DNA of 64,000 nt from Byssochlamys sp. IMV 00236 (taxonomy: Eukaryota > Ascomycota > Eurotiomycetes > Eurotiales > Thermoascaceae), in NCBI GenBank assembly GCA_001931875.2, contig MSJH02000512.1:56240-120239 (forward strand), written 5' to 3'. A model generated the notes under the pieces. That model searched no databases. It saw only the letters and a list, made by a program, of their open reading frames with translations, and was not told the DNA's origin. Position 1 is the stretch's first letter. Every line of letters starts with the position of its first letter. Made by a program: the position numbers and the translations under genes. Positions 11,914 to 23,645 of this stretch are shown one piece after another.

Positions 11914-12867
11914 CTACCAGTCCTTTGCAATGTCGAAAGACCACTCGAACATAAGATGTGTGTGGTCGTCGTCGTCCACGAACTTGGAGATGGCGTTGTA
12001 GTGTCCTCGGGCAATCATGCCCGAAGGGGCTTCCTCTTCGTTGACTGCAATTCGTTAATCTCGACACTTCTTTGCTCGCAAGGGAATCTCGTATCTTACA
12101 TTTCTTCTCATAAGTGGGCTTGTCGGTAGTGTTTGGAGCATAGCTTCCCTGTTTCGCTTGTCAGCTCCAGTTTCCCAGAGACCAAGGCGAATCCAGACTT
12201 ACCAGCATCTCTTCATCCTTGCTCACTCTGATACCCTTACGCTTAACGACCTGAAGGTACTTCAGGCCGCTCAGGACCTCATGCTGGACCTGGAACACGG
12301 CCTTGATACGGAACTTGGCACCCTCCTTGATCGTGAAGGGCTTGTCCTTCAGCGTGTCGAGGGCACCGGGTCCCGTAAGGTCGACAACAATATCAGGGCG
12401 TCCTTCAGTCTCGAGGGCCAGGGATTTGATGATGCATTTTCTGGGATCGTTAGGGTCTGCAATTGTGTTGCCGGTGTTCAGACCCAGAGACGCCTTCCAT
12501 CGGTTGAGCGCTTCGTCATCCGCATCTAGCAGGTCAATTGTCAGTGTCAAGGTCTTCTACAGATGACTCTGAGAATATGGACAGCCTCCGATAGGAAAGT
12601 TGGAGACAAGTGGAGAGCTTGAAATGTCGCTAGTCACTTGGAGTAGCTGGCTGTGTAGCTCTTCCAATAGACAAGCTTACTGAGAGGGGATACATATTCC
12701 CAAGAAGGGAATAATAATGTGAAATGACGTCTTTCTAGGCAGGGTAGCAAATAAAAGGAGGGCCATCATTTACCAAGCTTCTGATATTCCTCTAGTGTCT
12801 TCTTCTCTCCGACCTTGAAGCCTTCCGTCTTGGTGGCGGCGAGCTCGTCATCGTGATGGTCGGCCAT
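11914..12867 (-). CDS. rdi1: Rho GDP-dissociation inhibitor
   Basis: Cytosolic chaperone that extracts prenylated Rho/Cdc42 GTPases from membranes. Exons on the minus strand: 12774-12867, 12203-12525, 12100-12148 and 11914-12044; 198 residues, normal for the family. The N-terminal regulatory arm is MADHHDDELAATKTEGFKVG then KKTLEEYQKL; the first junction rebuilds KLDADDEALNRWKASLGL. The immunoglobulin-like domain follows with FTIKEGAKFRIKAVFQVQHE, LSGLKYLQVVKRKGIRVSKD and EEMLGSYAPNTTDKPTYEKK. It ends with PSGMIARGHYNAISKFVDDD, HTHLMFEWSFDIAKDW. The first intron (248 nt) is long for this window. Phases of all four exons agree. Confidence 0.95.
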
Positions 12868-15240
12868 GTTGCTTATTGTTTAATGTGAAGAAGATCCTTG
12901 TCAAACTTCTGGACGTATCAATGAACCTGTGGGGGCCAAGTAAATCGAAGGGAGATTAGACCCGTGAACAGTGAGCTGTACAAAGCGGTGTCGAGAAACG
13001 ACAGACAACTGGACGGTCCGATGACAATGGGTCCAGGCAGGTTAAGGATATCAGATCCCAATATGATATGTAATGTGCAGCTATAGCCACGCAGGAAGAA
13101 GCACCGGGAGGGGCAATGAAAGAGGGAAAAGAAACGTTGGTTGAAGAAGAGGGGAGGGAAAAGGAGATGTGTTGGCGTCCCAGGGGCTCTCTTCTATCAC
13201 GGTGGGGTTGCTGGAAAGGCGGTGGGAAGAGGGGTGTGTTTTAGAACAACGGGGGATGGGCCGAGAACTCCAACCATGGATCAAGCTTTCCGGGCCGGCT
13301 TCACGGTTGCTGCCGAGTAGCCTGGGCGTTAACTATTATTGTTTAAGTCGGAAAGATATTCTCAATTATCTTCCATTGTGAATCGATGGCAAATGCGACA
13401 AGATAAAGCTGAAAAAAAGTCGACAGTAGAAGCGATGCCAGTTGAAACTTGACGGTGCATCGATGAGTTGTTCTACTTAGTATGCCTGAGGCTGCACATC
13501 GCTGTATCATCAGCTGTCTAATTCCTCCGGAACTGAGCTGTTCTTATCAACACCCTCTCCCTTCAAAGCCGATCTAATCGAGATCAATATAACTAACTAT
13601 GCTGGGTATTTGAAAAGAGATCCCGCCAGCTGGTCTCGAGCCTTGTGAGAAAAGGATGCGAGGTACGGATTACTGATTCGAAGAATCCCCCCATCCTGCA
13701 TATCAATCTCATCCAGAGTCTACTTTGTTGGCCATATGTTGTACGGTATCGCTTCCTCCTATTATTGCTTCCTCTTGGTGACTCAAACCGAAAGATATGA
13801 GACTCAGCCTTGCCCTGAGTGGATCATCTTGTTTCATTTCATAGACACGATGACACCACGTGGCTAATTATGTGTGTCCATACTTCAGAGTCTCATTTGG
13901 GGAAACGAAATGCGTTCTATGCCACCGCATTATTATTTGTACAGTATCTACCTGCGGCACGTCTTAGCTTGAGCTAGTACATAGTGAGATGACTTGGTTA
14001 GTGGGAGCTAAACGAGGCTGCGCTGGAACCTTAGGTACCCAAATTCAAGGCCGCAATGCGGGTCGAAGCCTCATCCTTCTGAGATCTTCGCGGGAAGAGA
14101 GCTCTATTCAGGCGGCATTCGCTTCAGGTAATGCCAGTGAGATCTACTCTACGAAGGTGAGTGAGCTCTGGGTAGTGTGAAAATGCTCAATGATGCCAAC
14201 AAGATGTCTCCGTAAGTATTGTCGTTGAAAAGGCAATATGGTGTAGTCAAAACTAGCTAACTATAGGCCGCCAGAAGGCAACGAACAATCAGTATTAGCA
14301 ACACTGGTTAGTTAGGGGGAAGAAAGTCGTTAGTCAACACCAGAAAGTCCCATAGTTATGTGTTGTGGTGCGTGTTTCGTCCCATCTTTCCCTACATGGT
14401 GGACATGAATATAGTTACGACCTACCACCTAGTCTACGCACCACGTGGCAACCAGAGTGATATGGGATGCTTCATTTTTGCATGTTTGATTAGTTCGGTT
14501 CAGTATACTCCAAGAATTGGCAGCATGACGGGGAGTGAAGTCAGCATATTCTCTAGTAGTGATCATGGCTGGCTTCCTTCACGGTGACGGCATTCCGTTT
14601 TCGATCCATGGAATAGGGAAACCCTAGCCCTACTTTCCTCCTTGGGAAACCTGGTGGCCGCCGGATTTTCCAGGGAGCTCAGGCAGCGATACGGCCCGTG
14701 GTATTGCGTTCGTCACAGGATACCGGGGATTCGACGAACCGTTGGGCAATCCGCTCGTGGTGGAGTGCATGACGCTATGCCTGTCTCTGCGTTTCCCGCC
14801 AGGGAGATCGCTGTCATACGGCGCCCGGAACAGTCAGTTACGGTAAGTTACGCGCCCTGTCCCAGCAACGAACGAAGGAAGGTTGGATTCTTCCCTCCCC
14901 TATCTGCGATTAATGATCTCTCCCGCCCTTGCAAGTCACCTCCGCTTCTGCCAACGCGGCTTGCTCTCTCTCCCAACGACAACCTGCACTCGCCGTTTGC
15001 GCCCGCCTGTTCGTCGACTTGCTATCTTCCTCCCTTTTCGGGCAATCGTCCGGAATCCGTCGAGGAACGCGCCTGCAACGTGGCAGCCGTGAGTGTCGCA
15101 TCTTACGTGACCGACCCGAGTAGGCGACCGCGCAACCTCAACTACGTCCCCTCATCCCCAGTCCCCTTCGAGGCGCATTTCATCGTCCTGCATCATAGCA
15201 GCTCTCGCGAGATACTCTCTCGAGATTCAATATAATCGCT
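12868..15240. promoter_or_regulatory. Long divergent spacer, Rho-GDI / bqt4
   Basis: About 2.4 kb with no convincing gene. It includes a purine-rich stretch (13105-13170) and AT-richer sequence. A GC- and pyrimidine-rich block (14850-15240), probably the bqt4 leader and core promoter, contains a long chance open frame. No RNA gene, repeat or transposon sequence was recognised. Confidence 0.45.
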
Positions 15241-16885
15241 ATGGCGCGATCGCTACCAAAGAAGCACAACCCGCTCATCCTTCCGGACGCGTCCCCTTCC
15301 TGTAAGTTTCTACCTTCCGTCGCTAGGCGCGCGCTGCGGCCGACCGCGCGACTCTCCCCAGGTACTTCCGATACTGCATCGCCAGAGCATCGTAGCTGAC
15401 ACGCGCTCTCTCCTGGGATGTCGCAGATGAGGAACTTCTTGGACGTCGTCGATTGGGAAAGACAAATCTGTCGGTTAAGCCGGCACAGATAGGCACGTCC
15501 AATGCCACGAAACCAGAAAACCTGGGTCCCTTCGAATATGCCCATCTGCGTGCGCCCTTGCCAGAGGACCTTTCAGGATCCGAGATTTTCCCATCTCACA
15601 ACCCGACGCAACATCCGGTGACTTATTTCTTGATGGTATGTGCCTGCATCGTCTCACCGCCCCCTCAGAGCGTAACTCTCGAGCTTTTGATCGACTAACA
15701 GTCTTTCTCCCACTCCACAGCGACGAAGCAAGGATGGCTACATCAGCGCGACTGGCATGTTCAAGATCGCATTCCCGTGGGCAAAGTTGGATGAGGAAAA
15801 AGCAGAACGGGAGTATCTGAAGTCAAAGACGGAAACCAGCCAAGACGAAATTGCTGGCAACGTCTGGATCTCCCCCGAACTTGGTACGCCAATTCGCCAA
15901 TGATGCGCCAGAAGCCGTGTACACACGAGAGTTCATCACTAACTGATCTATCCAGCTCTGGAACTTTCCAAAGAATATCGCATGTATGACTGGGTTCGCG
16001 CTCTCCTGGACCCCACAGATATTGTGCAGAGCCCTTCGAGTGCCAAGAAGCAAATATCTCCCCCGCCAAAATTCGATCTGCCCCCGATAGACTCTTCGAT
16101 TCAGCTTCAGCCCCCTGCGTCCCGCACAAGAGCGCGCCGTTCCGTCTCCCCGAGCAAGGCTGCGTCGCCCAGTAAGAAGTCCAGTTCTCCTCGCAAGTCA
16201 CGGCAAACGCGGGCAGCCAAGGAAGCAGCAGTTGCTGCCACTAATGCGGCCAATGCTTCCCTACAGTCTGCGCTGGACACTGCTGCATCGACTGCTGACA
16301 CGGAATCGGTGGATGGAACTGTGGAAACTAACGGCGAAGTAAACGGTGAAGAGAAGGCGGCACCTGCCGAGGAGGTCAAAGAAGAGACGAAGCCTAGGCC
16401 CGGTCGACGAGCAAGGAAAGCTGTTACCGCGGCGGATGAAAAGGTTAAAGTCGATGTGCAATCCACCACAGATGCAGCAGATGAGGTGGAAGCCACTCAG
16501 ACAACCGTTTCGGTTGAGATGCCGGCCCTCCTGCCGGACCTTCCACCCGCAGAAGATACCGAACAGATGATCGCTCGAGCAAAGGAGATGGTCGAAAAAG
16601 CCGCTAAACTCGAGCAGGAGAAGGGAGAGTCTTCAGTGGCCTCTAAGAAGCGCAAGTCAGATGAAGCGGTTGATGAGGAGGGTGAGGAGACAGATACTCC
16701 GGCTCAGCCGACGAAGAAGGCCAAGGTCCTGGAGGAGAAGCTCCGCAAGGAGCGAGTGAGGAATCGTGCCTTGGTCGGCGTTACTGCAACACTGGCACTT
16801 GCGTAAGTATCTCCAATCACTTCATCAGCACGTTTGATGTGTATCTGACAAATCCTGCAGTGCCGCAATTCCCTATTTCTTCTAA
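15241..16885 (+). CDS. bqt4: Bqt4-like inner nuclear membrane protein (APSES/KilA-N fold)
   Basis: Exons 15241-15301, 15427-15635, 15721-15883, 15956-16802 and 16861-16885 give 434 residues. The N-terminal third is the APSES-like domain: PTQHPVTYFLM, RRSKDGYISATGMFKIAFPW and NVWISPELALELSKEYRMYD. In Bqt4 this domain binds partners and does not act as a transcription factor. The middle is disordered and rich in Ala, Ser and Glu with basic SPSKKSSSPRKSRQTR. The C-terminus has nuclear-localisation-like KKRKSDE and TKKAKVLEEKLRKERVR, directly followed by the hydrophobic LVGVTATLALAAAIPYFF at the very end. That is a tail-anchor, the hallmark of Bqt4, which tethers telomeres and lamin-like factors to the nuclear envelope in fission yeast. 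Automatic annotation often calls this an APSES transcription factor; the tail anchor argues for Bqt4. Confidence 0.85.
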
Positions 16886-18106
16886 AATTATTATATTATA
16901 ATGTCCTTTGGTTTCGTGCCGGCTCGGAGACAAGGGTATATTGGAGATCGTTTTAACAGGCTCTCCCCTATGTCTGTAGTCAGAGGGTCCGATTTGGTCA
17001 GGGTATCAACGCATACTATTACTGCTTGTTTCCAATGTTTTACACCACAGAAATACGCCAGACTGAACCTGATATCATACCCTTAGTCACTGCATCACAA
17101 GTCTCGAATGCACATCTTCACATTCTTGAAGGTAACCCAACCACTGTCTCAGCTGCGACACCTCTTACACCCAATTCCCTTGTCCATGGGTTCTCGCATC
17201 CTTCCCTCCCACAAACTCACCCTTCGATCTGGCACTCTCTGGGCGCACAAATGTCCTTGAGGTCGTCCTGCCCAGCCCCAAAGCCCGTGCAACACATCTA
17301 CTCTACCCTCCCTTGAGATTCCCCCTCTGTATTGCTCGCTTCAACACTTTTAGTCACTTAATTTCTGTTTCCTCTGGTATCGGCTCTTTGGCATGGACTG
17401 GGTAGGTGCGGTGGGTTGGTCTGGTCACTAGCCCCAGGAACTTGAAGCGTGGAGGCTGCAACCTCAAGATCTGCACGTCGATTCCGTCGGTCTTTTGGAT
17501 CCCATCTCTCTTTTATATCTGTTCTCTTTGGTCTGGTCGATGTTCTGTATGTCCCACTGTTAATGAACCATGTAAAGGAATTGAAAAGACTGTTCTGCGG
17601 AGACTGCATTTCGGGATACCGGAGCGCACTTTGCTGCAGTATGTCAGTACACCTGTGAAGATATGACGACTTCTATCCATCTAGAAACATGCATATGGGG
17701 TTGGAGCTGTGCATTAAGGGCCCTTACTAACAATCCATTCTGCGTTAGAGTAACCTGACCTTCAAACGGTACAGTCGGAAACCTCATGAGCTAGACAACC
17801 TCATTAATTTAAATAAGCTTCATCGTTAAGATTGATGATCGGGGATGGAATGGCAATAATAATAATCAGTGACTCCACTAGTTGTATCGCTGGGAAAAGA
17901 GGTTGCAAACAAGTAAAACAAATCTGCGAAGCTCCGAACTCCATTCACCGCGAAAGAACTCCGCAGTCTCAGATTGCATTTTGAATTGCAGCACTGGAAT
18001 CAGAGAATCCCATATCCCTTGGGGACATTGGAGAGATACTTGATCTGAATTACATCAACCCTTTTCCATCGTACCATATTTGCGGTCCCAGTGATCCAGC
18101 AATGCA
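16886..18106. other. Intergenic region bqt4 to clp1
   Basis: A 1.2-kb spacer between tandem genes. It holds the bqt4 3' untranslated region, an AT-rich middle (17800-17900) and the clp1 promoter. Short open frames at 17026-17316 and 17406-17666 overlap in different frames and lack protein-like features. Confidence 0.45.
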
Positions 18107-20069
18107 ATGTCTCTGCCCGGTTTAGAGCTGTCTGAACCGTCGGCGGAGTCGCAGTATGTTCCCGCGCCGCCCACGCAGATCAATCTATCAAGAGGATCGG
18201 AGTGGAGATTCGAAGTCGCGTTTGGAACGACAGTAAAGATTAAGGTGTGTTTCTCCTTTCATAGTTCTTTTGTTTATCTTGTTGTTTTGTCTGAGCTCTG
18301 GCTATGCCACTCACATGCGCGCGGCGCTATACATGTGGCATCGAAGCTAGGAGCACGTGGATGAGCCTGACCTGTCGTATCAGGCGAGGAATTCACTGGA
18401 TGGAACTTGAAAAGGCATTCAGCATCGCTAGAATGGAATGGTTTATGGCTGACTTGTCTCGCGCTCTCTGAGTGAGGTGTGTTTCTAGCTCCTAGATGGC
18501 ACCGCAGAGCTATTTGGCACAGAGCTTGCCGCTTCACGAACATACACTTTTACCGGCACAAAGGCTGCGATATATACCTGGCATGGATGTACACTCGAGG
18601 TGAGCGCGGGGGAGGCACCTACTGCCACAAATGGGTTCGCTTCAGGAACCACGAATGGGGCTGCTCCTGGCCAAGGGACGGGAGGGTGTCAGAGTGAATA
18701 CACGGCGGAGGAGACACCCATGGTGGAATATGCCAATGTTCACTTTGCGCTGGAGACAATGAGACAGGAAGCGAAAGCTGCAGGCAAGGATGGACCCCGC
18801 GTTCTGATCTTGGGGCCTGAGAATGCGGGAAAGACGAGTCTGGCGAAGATATTGACGAGTTATGCGACCAAGGCTGGGCGCCAGCCAATTGTCGTGAATT
18901 TGGATCCAGCGGAGGGCATGCTCAGTGTGCCGGGGACATTGACAGCTACAGCTTTCCGGACAATGATTGATATTGAGGAAGGATGGGGAAGCAGTCCGAT
19001 TTCTGGACCGAGTCCTATCCCGGTCAAGCTGCCCCTAGTTTATTTCTATCCGATGCAAAATCCACTTGATGCCGATGGTAGCATATACAAGCCTATTCTC
19101 TCCAGGCTAGCGCTCTCTGTGACGGGTCGGATGGCGGAGGACGATGATGCTAGGGAGTCTGGCATTATCGTGGACACGCCTGGAATCCTGAGCCAGGGCA
19201 AGCCAGGTGGAATCGAGATGATAAACCATATTGTCACTGAGTTCTCTAGTATGTACCCTTCAAAAAAGCCATGGCCCAGTGCAGCGCGAGCTAACGGAAC
19301 AATAGTCTCGACCATTCTCGTCATCGGTTCTGAGCGTCTTTACAGCACCATGGTCCGAAGCTACGACAACAAGCCAACATCAAGCGCCTCCGCCGTGGCC
19401 TCAGATGAACGCATTTCAGTCATCAAGCTATCCAAATCCGGTGGCTGCGTCGACCGCGACGCCACTTACATGAAGTCCCTTCGTGAAGCTCAGATCCGAG
19501 AATACTTCTTCGGCAGCCCAATCCCATCCACGGGCTCATCAGCACTCCCTGTCTCCGCTACATCCTCTACCACCGTGACTCTCTCACCTCATGCACAACA
19601 GCTTGACTTTGACTCCCTAGCTGTATATAACATCACTGTCGTGACACCAGACGAAGAGGAAGATGAATACGACCCATCTCAATTCGGTGCCTCCGATGCC
19701 TTCTTACCAGGAGGTATCAACGATGCCGAAACATCATCCACACGAGATGAAAGCACACCTATCCCAGGAATGAGCGGTACGCCATCAACCCAACCAACCA
19801 CCTCGAACACCACCGTACCTCTGAAGAAAGTACCTTCCCCGCCACCACTTTCCCTCGAAAACACCCTCCTCGCCATCACGCACGTCCCACAAAACGCCCC
19901 TCTATCCCAGATCCGCGACGCCAGCATCATGGGCTTCGTCTACGTCGCCGACGTCGACGCCGATCGAGGCAAGATCAGAGTCCTCGCGCCCGTGGGAGGT
20001 AGAATCCCCGCGCGAGCGATCATCTGGGGCCGGAAATGGCCCGGTGAGGTGGTAGGTCTGGTAGGATAG
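18107..20069 (+). CDS. clp1: mRNA cleavage and polyadenylation factor CLP1
   Basis: Subunit of cleavage factor IA for pre-mRNA 3'-end formation; a P-loop protein related to polynucleotide 5'-hydroxyl kinases. Exons 18107-18244, 18489-19248 and 19306-20069 give 553 residues. The N-terminal domain reads INLSRGSEWRFEVAFGTTVK then LLDGTAELFGTELAASRTYT and KAAIYTWHGCTLEV. The P-loop is LGPENAGKTSLAKIL near residue 155, followed by RQPIVVNLDPAEGMLSVPGT and VDTPGILS. The C-terminal domain ends GFVYVADVDADRGKIRVLAP and GRIPARAIIWG. A Ser/Thr/Pro-rich insert (about 19670-19850) separates the last conserved blocks, as in other Aspergilli. The second intron (57 nt) is a multiple of three with no stop, so its retention would keep the frame. 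Whether the fungal protein has kinase activity cannot be told from sequence; yeast Clp1 binds ATP without it. Confidence 0.92.
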
Positions 20070-21086
20070 AAAAGAAAATTTTAATCTAATGAGAAAATTT
20101 CTCTTTTTCTTTCTCCAAGTTACAGAAAAACAGGCCAGGAAAGGAGCTCAAGGAGAGAATTAAATCAAATGGCTGCATTATATGTTATTCTGCGTTCCAA
20201 ATAATGATAAACTCTATGTAAATAAATACATTCACAAACTACTCGAGGGAAGCAAGTAGTGTAGTTGAGAGATCGCGAAGAAAAGTAGGAAGAATTTCTT
20301 TAGGAAAACATGAAAATGCAACAAAAGCAAAAAATAAAAGGGAAGAGCTTATTTCTTCGTTTTTCTGTCCGAGTTTACTTGTGTTTGGTAATAGTGGTTC
20401 TACGTTTCGAAAGGGAAAGAGATCCCTATGAATGATCAAATTGAAAGTAAATGAGCTTCAGTAGATCATATTATAATACAGACTATTGCTACAATGTCCC
20501 TAATTAGAAATCAATCCACAACCTTAAGCAATTGCGAACTAGGTCAGAATCAATAGTTGCACAAGGGTGAATAACTTTCAGATGTCGTCTGGCGCACCTG
20601 GCTAGATGGAATGAAATGACAGTTTACCCAAGAGAAAATATCCCACGAAATGCGCTAGATGAACCCTGAAGACTTTGCAAGAACGAGGATGGTATATATA
20701 TATGAATGACCCGCTAATGATGATAATGATGATGAAAATGACAACAACAAGGCAATTTTTGCAAACCTCCAAAACGATGCCGGATGTACAGTACATAGAA
20801 TAACTATACACGCAGAACGACAACGGTGACCAATCCAAAAATTTTTTCCAAAATAACTATTCCTGTGGTTTCAATGTCACAATGCGTCCTCCTGATGCTG
20901 TGGTGGTATCACTTTTTATGTCATGTTCAAAAAACGATTTCTTTTTCCTCCCTGCAACGATGTCCTTCCACCGTGTGATAAAACAATCTGTGCTAGAGCG
21001 CGCCGCCAAATTGGGAAAGATTGTACAGGTCAACTGTCACAATAAATAATAACATGTTTGAATAACAAAGATGGATGTCTCAAGTC
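20070..21086. other. Convergent AT-rich intergenic region
   Basis: It lies between the clp1 stop and the stop of the minus-strand Cys-module gene. It is strongly AT-rich, with runs of A and T in the 3' untranslated regions and a short ATG/ACA-type imperfect microsatellite at 20716-20752. No gene was recognised. Confidence 0.5.
20716..20752. repeat. Imperfect trinucleotide microsatellite
   Basis: Short run of ATG/ATA-type triplets followed by ACA triplets in a 3' intergenic region. It is ordinary low-complexity sequence. Confidence 0.6.
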
Positions 21087-23645
21087 TCACTCCCATTTCT
21101 TCCACTCCTCGGCGTTGATTCGGAGCTCGGTGTCGCAGTCATAGCCCTTCCTCTCATCGGCCAGGAGCTTGGCCTTTCTCTCGCGGAAACGGAGCTCAGC
21201 TTGGTATCTCTTCAGCGCTGCCAACTTCAGATACGAGTAATCATTGTTCTGCACAGCTTCCCTGAACCGAGTACGCATGCGAGGTGAGTATAGTTGACAG
21301 CTCGCCTCTCGACACAGATCTGGTCCATAGCCCGGGAGAAGCCGCATGGTACGTGACACCAGCCTTGCGATGGGTTTGTCGGCTTTGGCAAGTGGCCGTA
21401 CAACGTCATCATAGCAGTCCTCGCAAATAGAGAACTCTGGAAGCTCGGGGATATAATGCCACGTGCTGAGAATGAGCCTGTCGCGGCGGCAATGGTGAAA
21501 CGAGGTCTTGCGCCTAGCGTAGTCCACGAAGGCCTGCATGTCCGGGGATGGCAGACGCTTGTACTCACATTCGTTGGCTGCAGCATCCAACAAGTCGATG
21601 TACTGGACAAAACGGGGACTGTCGGTGGCGAGATCGCAAATCCGCTCTTGCACCAGAGTACTGCACTTGAAGCTATCACGATGAGCTGGCATAAGTATGC
21701 GGATATTGCGAACACAGGCCTGGCAGGCGTTGAATCTTGGAAGGCTCGATCCTGTTTCGGGTTCGATGACTTTGTACCAAGACTGAATAGAAGCTGTTCG
21801 ACCAGAACATGGCTTGGTTCCTGAAGACGGCCGCGTAATCTGATAGAGAATCTCAAGATCACTGTACCCCTGCTTAATGGTCTGAAGCCAGGCTAGCCGT
21901 GCCCATGGCTCGCTCATGGAACAGCGCACCATCTGGCCACGAGGCTTTGGCAAGCTTGGAATGAAGAAGTCACGGAACTTCGATTTGGCCATTTGCTTCA
22001 TGCAAGACGGGCAGATGTCAAGATGCGTCAATCCGCGGATAGTGTACCAGTCCTGGTAGCCAGTGATCGGCACAGATCGCGGGCAAGGGAGAAGGCAGAG
22101 ATTGCCGGGTTCTGGAGAAGAACGGCGGACTACAAGCTCTTTGCATGGAGAACTCTGCCTGGATGATCGCGTCTTCGATGGAGCCCTTGATCGGCTGACA
22201 CGTGAAGAGGACGATGCCTGGACGGGCTCCGGGGAGAACGAGACTGTCCTTCTTCTGCGCGAAGAGGATCTTGAAGGTTCCTGAATCGGTGCGAGGGCAA
22301 CACATGTATTCTGAGCCACCGATTTAGGAGAAGAAGTGACAATCTCTCTCCTGCTACTCGGAGGTGGGCTAGCGGCAGATGACAAGCACTGCAGATGGGG
22401 TGCCAGCTGAGAATAGGACCTTGGAACACAGGCTCTCTGAAGCGGAGACTGAGGGGCAGAAGCAGGCAGAGGAACATTAGAGTAGTAGCCGGCTCCAGGT
22501 TTCTGATGCTTGACGGGGCAGCTTTGGTCGTAGCTATCTGATGCATCAACCGCAGTAGACCTGCTCGGCGAGCTCTCAAAATATGCAGATGGATCCCAGG
22601 CAGAGTACGCTCCTGGAGACTCGGGGCTGCTAGATCTAGCGCGAACGTTCTCAGACACAGTACTTCTTCTCCTGTTGGAGCTGACATGACTCTCCGCGGA
22701 TGTCGACTTCCGTCGTCGATCATAAGAATCTTGGGTCATGTCATGAGCGATTCCGGTATCAGAATAATAGTCGTATTTCAGGGGGGATCCTCGCCGTGGC
22801 TCATCGGGGTTGAGTGGGTGTGGAAGTAATTTATGCCCGTGCCTGAGATCAGCGAATTCTTCACTTTTTGGACGGTCACTGCGCGGCTCATGATAGGACC
22901 AGCCTTGGTCATGGCTCTGTCTCGCAGACGCCGCACCTCGTCGTTTATGATATACCACCTGGTCAGATTGACCGCGGTGCATGTTGGGCGCGTTCCGTTT
23001 TGGCGGTGGCCGTCTTTCAACAATGTCTGGGGAGTCCCATGCAGATGACTGCTTCAGCGCTTGCCGTTCGAGTTCCTGGACGTTCACGAGCGACCTTTGC
23101 ACCGTGACTTCAGGGGACAGGGCGTATTCGGGAGACGGTTCCAGGACTTCCGTAGAGACATGAAGGTTTCCGGGTTGACGAGATACAACTTCATCATCCA
23201 CAGGGTTATGTCTCTTCTTCTTTCCTGGCTCCGCTATGACTGTTCTTGCCGGAGATCCGTGCCTGTCGGTTCCAGGGGCCTTGACGAAAGGACTATGAGG
23301 ACGAACAGTTGAAGAGGAGCTCAGCAGAGAGTCATCCGCATGATGGAAGACAGGCTCGTCCTTCAGGGTCGGTGGTGGGGTTGCAGGACCCTGGCTATCA
23401 TTTGACGACATGGCTTCGACACTGGATGTATCGCTGGCGTTGCACTCGGCCGTTGTAGACTGAACCATTTCCATGGACAGGATGATCGGATACTGGTCGA
23501 TAGACCCCCTCACACAAACACCTTCCTCCCCGGGTTTCTCTGCTAACGTGGCAGTTCCATTCAGTTCATGAGCGAGTGATTCAGATTCATCCTCCACACT
23601 AGGAGATGGCGGCCAGTGAGGGCGCGCACCCCAAGCAGACGACAT
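21087..23645 (-). CDS. Ser/Arg-rich protein with three C-terminal Cys modules, function unknown
   Basis: A single long frame of 852 residues from the first in-frame ATG, MSSAWGARPHWPPSPSVEDE. The frame stays open 22 codons upstream but only from a GTG. A likely 5'-leader intron (23722-23783, GTGAGT donor, CTTGACAG acceptor) sits just before it. Residues 1 to about 510 are disordered, rich in Ser, Pro and Arg with many SP, RSSS and RRR stretches. The C-terminal part (about 21100-22110) contains three copies of a roughly 100-residue unit. Each has one Cys, then an aromatic W[YH] pair, then CxxC (CPSC, CQAC, CEDC), then a further Cys. This pattern suggests zinc binding and is not one I can name. 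The end is charged and helical (RFRERKAKLLADERKGYD). A role as a nuclear scaffold is possible but unsupported beyond composition. Confidence 0.75.
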   Translation of the reverse strand: MSSAWGARPHWPPSPSVEDESESLAHELNGTATLAEKPGEEGVCVRGSIDQYPIILSMEMVQSTTAECNASDTSSVEAMSSNDSQGPATPPPTLKDEPVFHHADDSLLSSSSTVRPHSPFVKAPGTDRHGSPARTVIAEPGKKKRHNPVDDEVVSRQPGNLHVSTEVLEPSPEYALSPEVTVQRSLVNVQELERQALKQSSAWDSPDIVERRPPPKRNAPNMHRGQSDQVVYHKRRGAASARQSHDQGWSYHEPRSDRPKSEEFADLRHGHKLLPHPLNPDEPRRGSPLKYDYYSDTGIAHDMTQDSYDRRRKSTSAESHVSSNRRRSTVSENVRARSSSPESPGAYSAWDPSAYFESSPSRSTAVDASDSYDQSCPVKHQKPGAGYYSNVPLPASAPQSPLQRACVPRSYSQLAPHLQCLSSAASPPPSSRREIVTSSPKSVAQNTCVALAPIQEPSRSSSRRRRTVSFSPEPVQASSSSRVSRSRAPSKTRSSRQSSPCKELVVRRSSPEPGNLCLLPCPRSVPITGYQDWYTIRGLTHLDICPSCMKQMAKSKFRDFFIPSLPKPRGQMVRCSMSEPWARLAWLQTIKQGYSDLEILYQITRPSSGTKPCSGRTASIQSWYKVIEPETGSSLPRFNACQACVRNIRILMPAHRDSFKCSTLVQERICDLATDSPRFVQYIDLLDAAANECEYKRLPSPDMQAFVDYARRKTSFHHCRRDRLILSTWHYIPELPEFSICEDCYDDVVRPLAKADKPIARLVSRTMRLLPGYGPDLCREASCQLYSPRMRTRFREAVQNNDYSYLKLAALKRYQAELRFRERKAKLLADERKGYDCDTELRINAEEWKKWE

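Noticed and set aside
12868..15240. Search for tRNA, CRISPR or transposase in the long spacer
   Set aside because: No cloverleaf-type GGTTCGA core, spaced direct repeats or transposase-like frame was seen. The same negative result holds for the other long spacers.
17026..17316. 96-codon plus-strand frame between bqt4 and clp1
   Set aside because: Low-complexity Ser/Pro/His composition with no splice or start context, in a region of several overlapping short frames.
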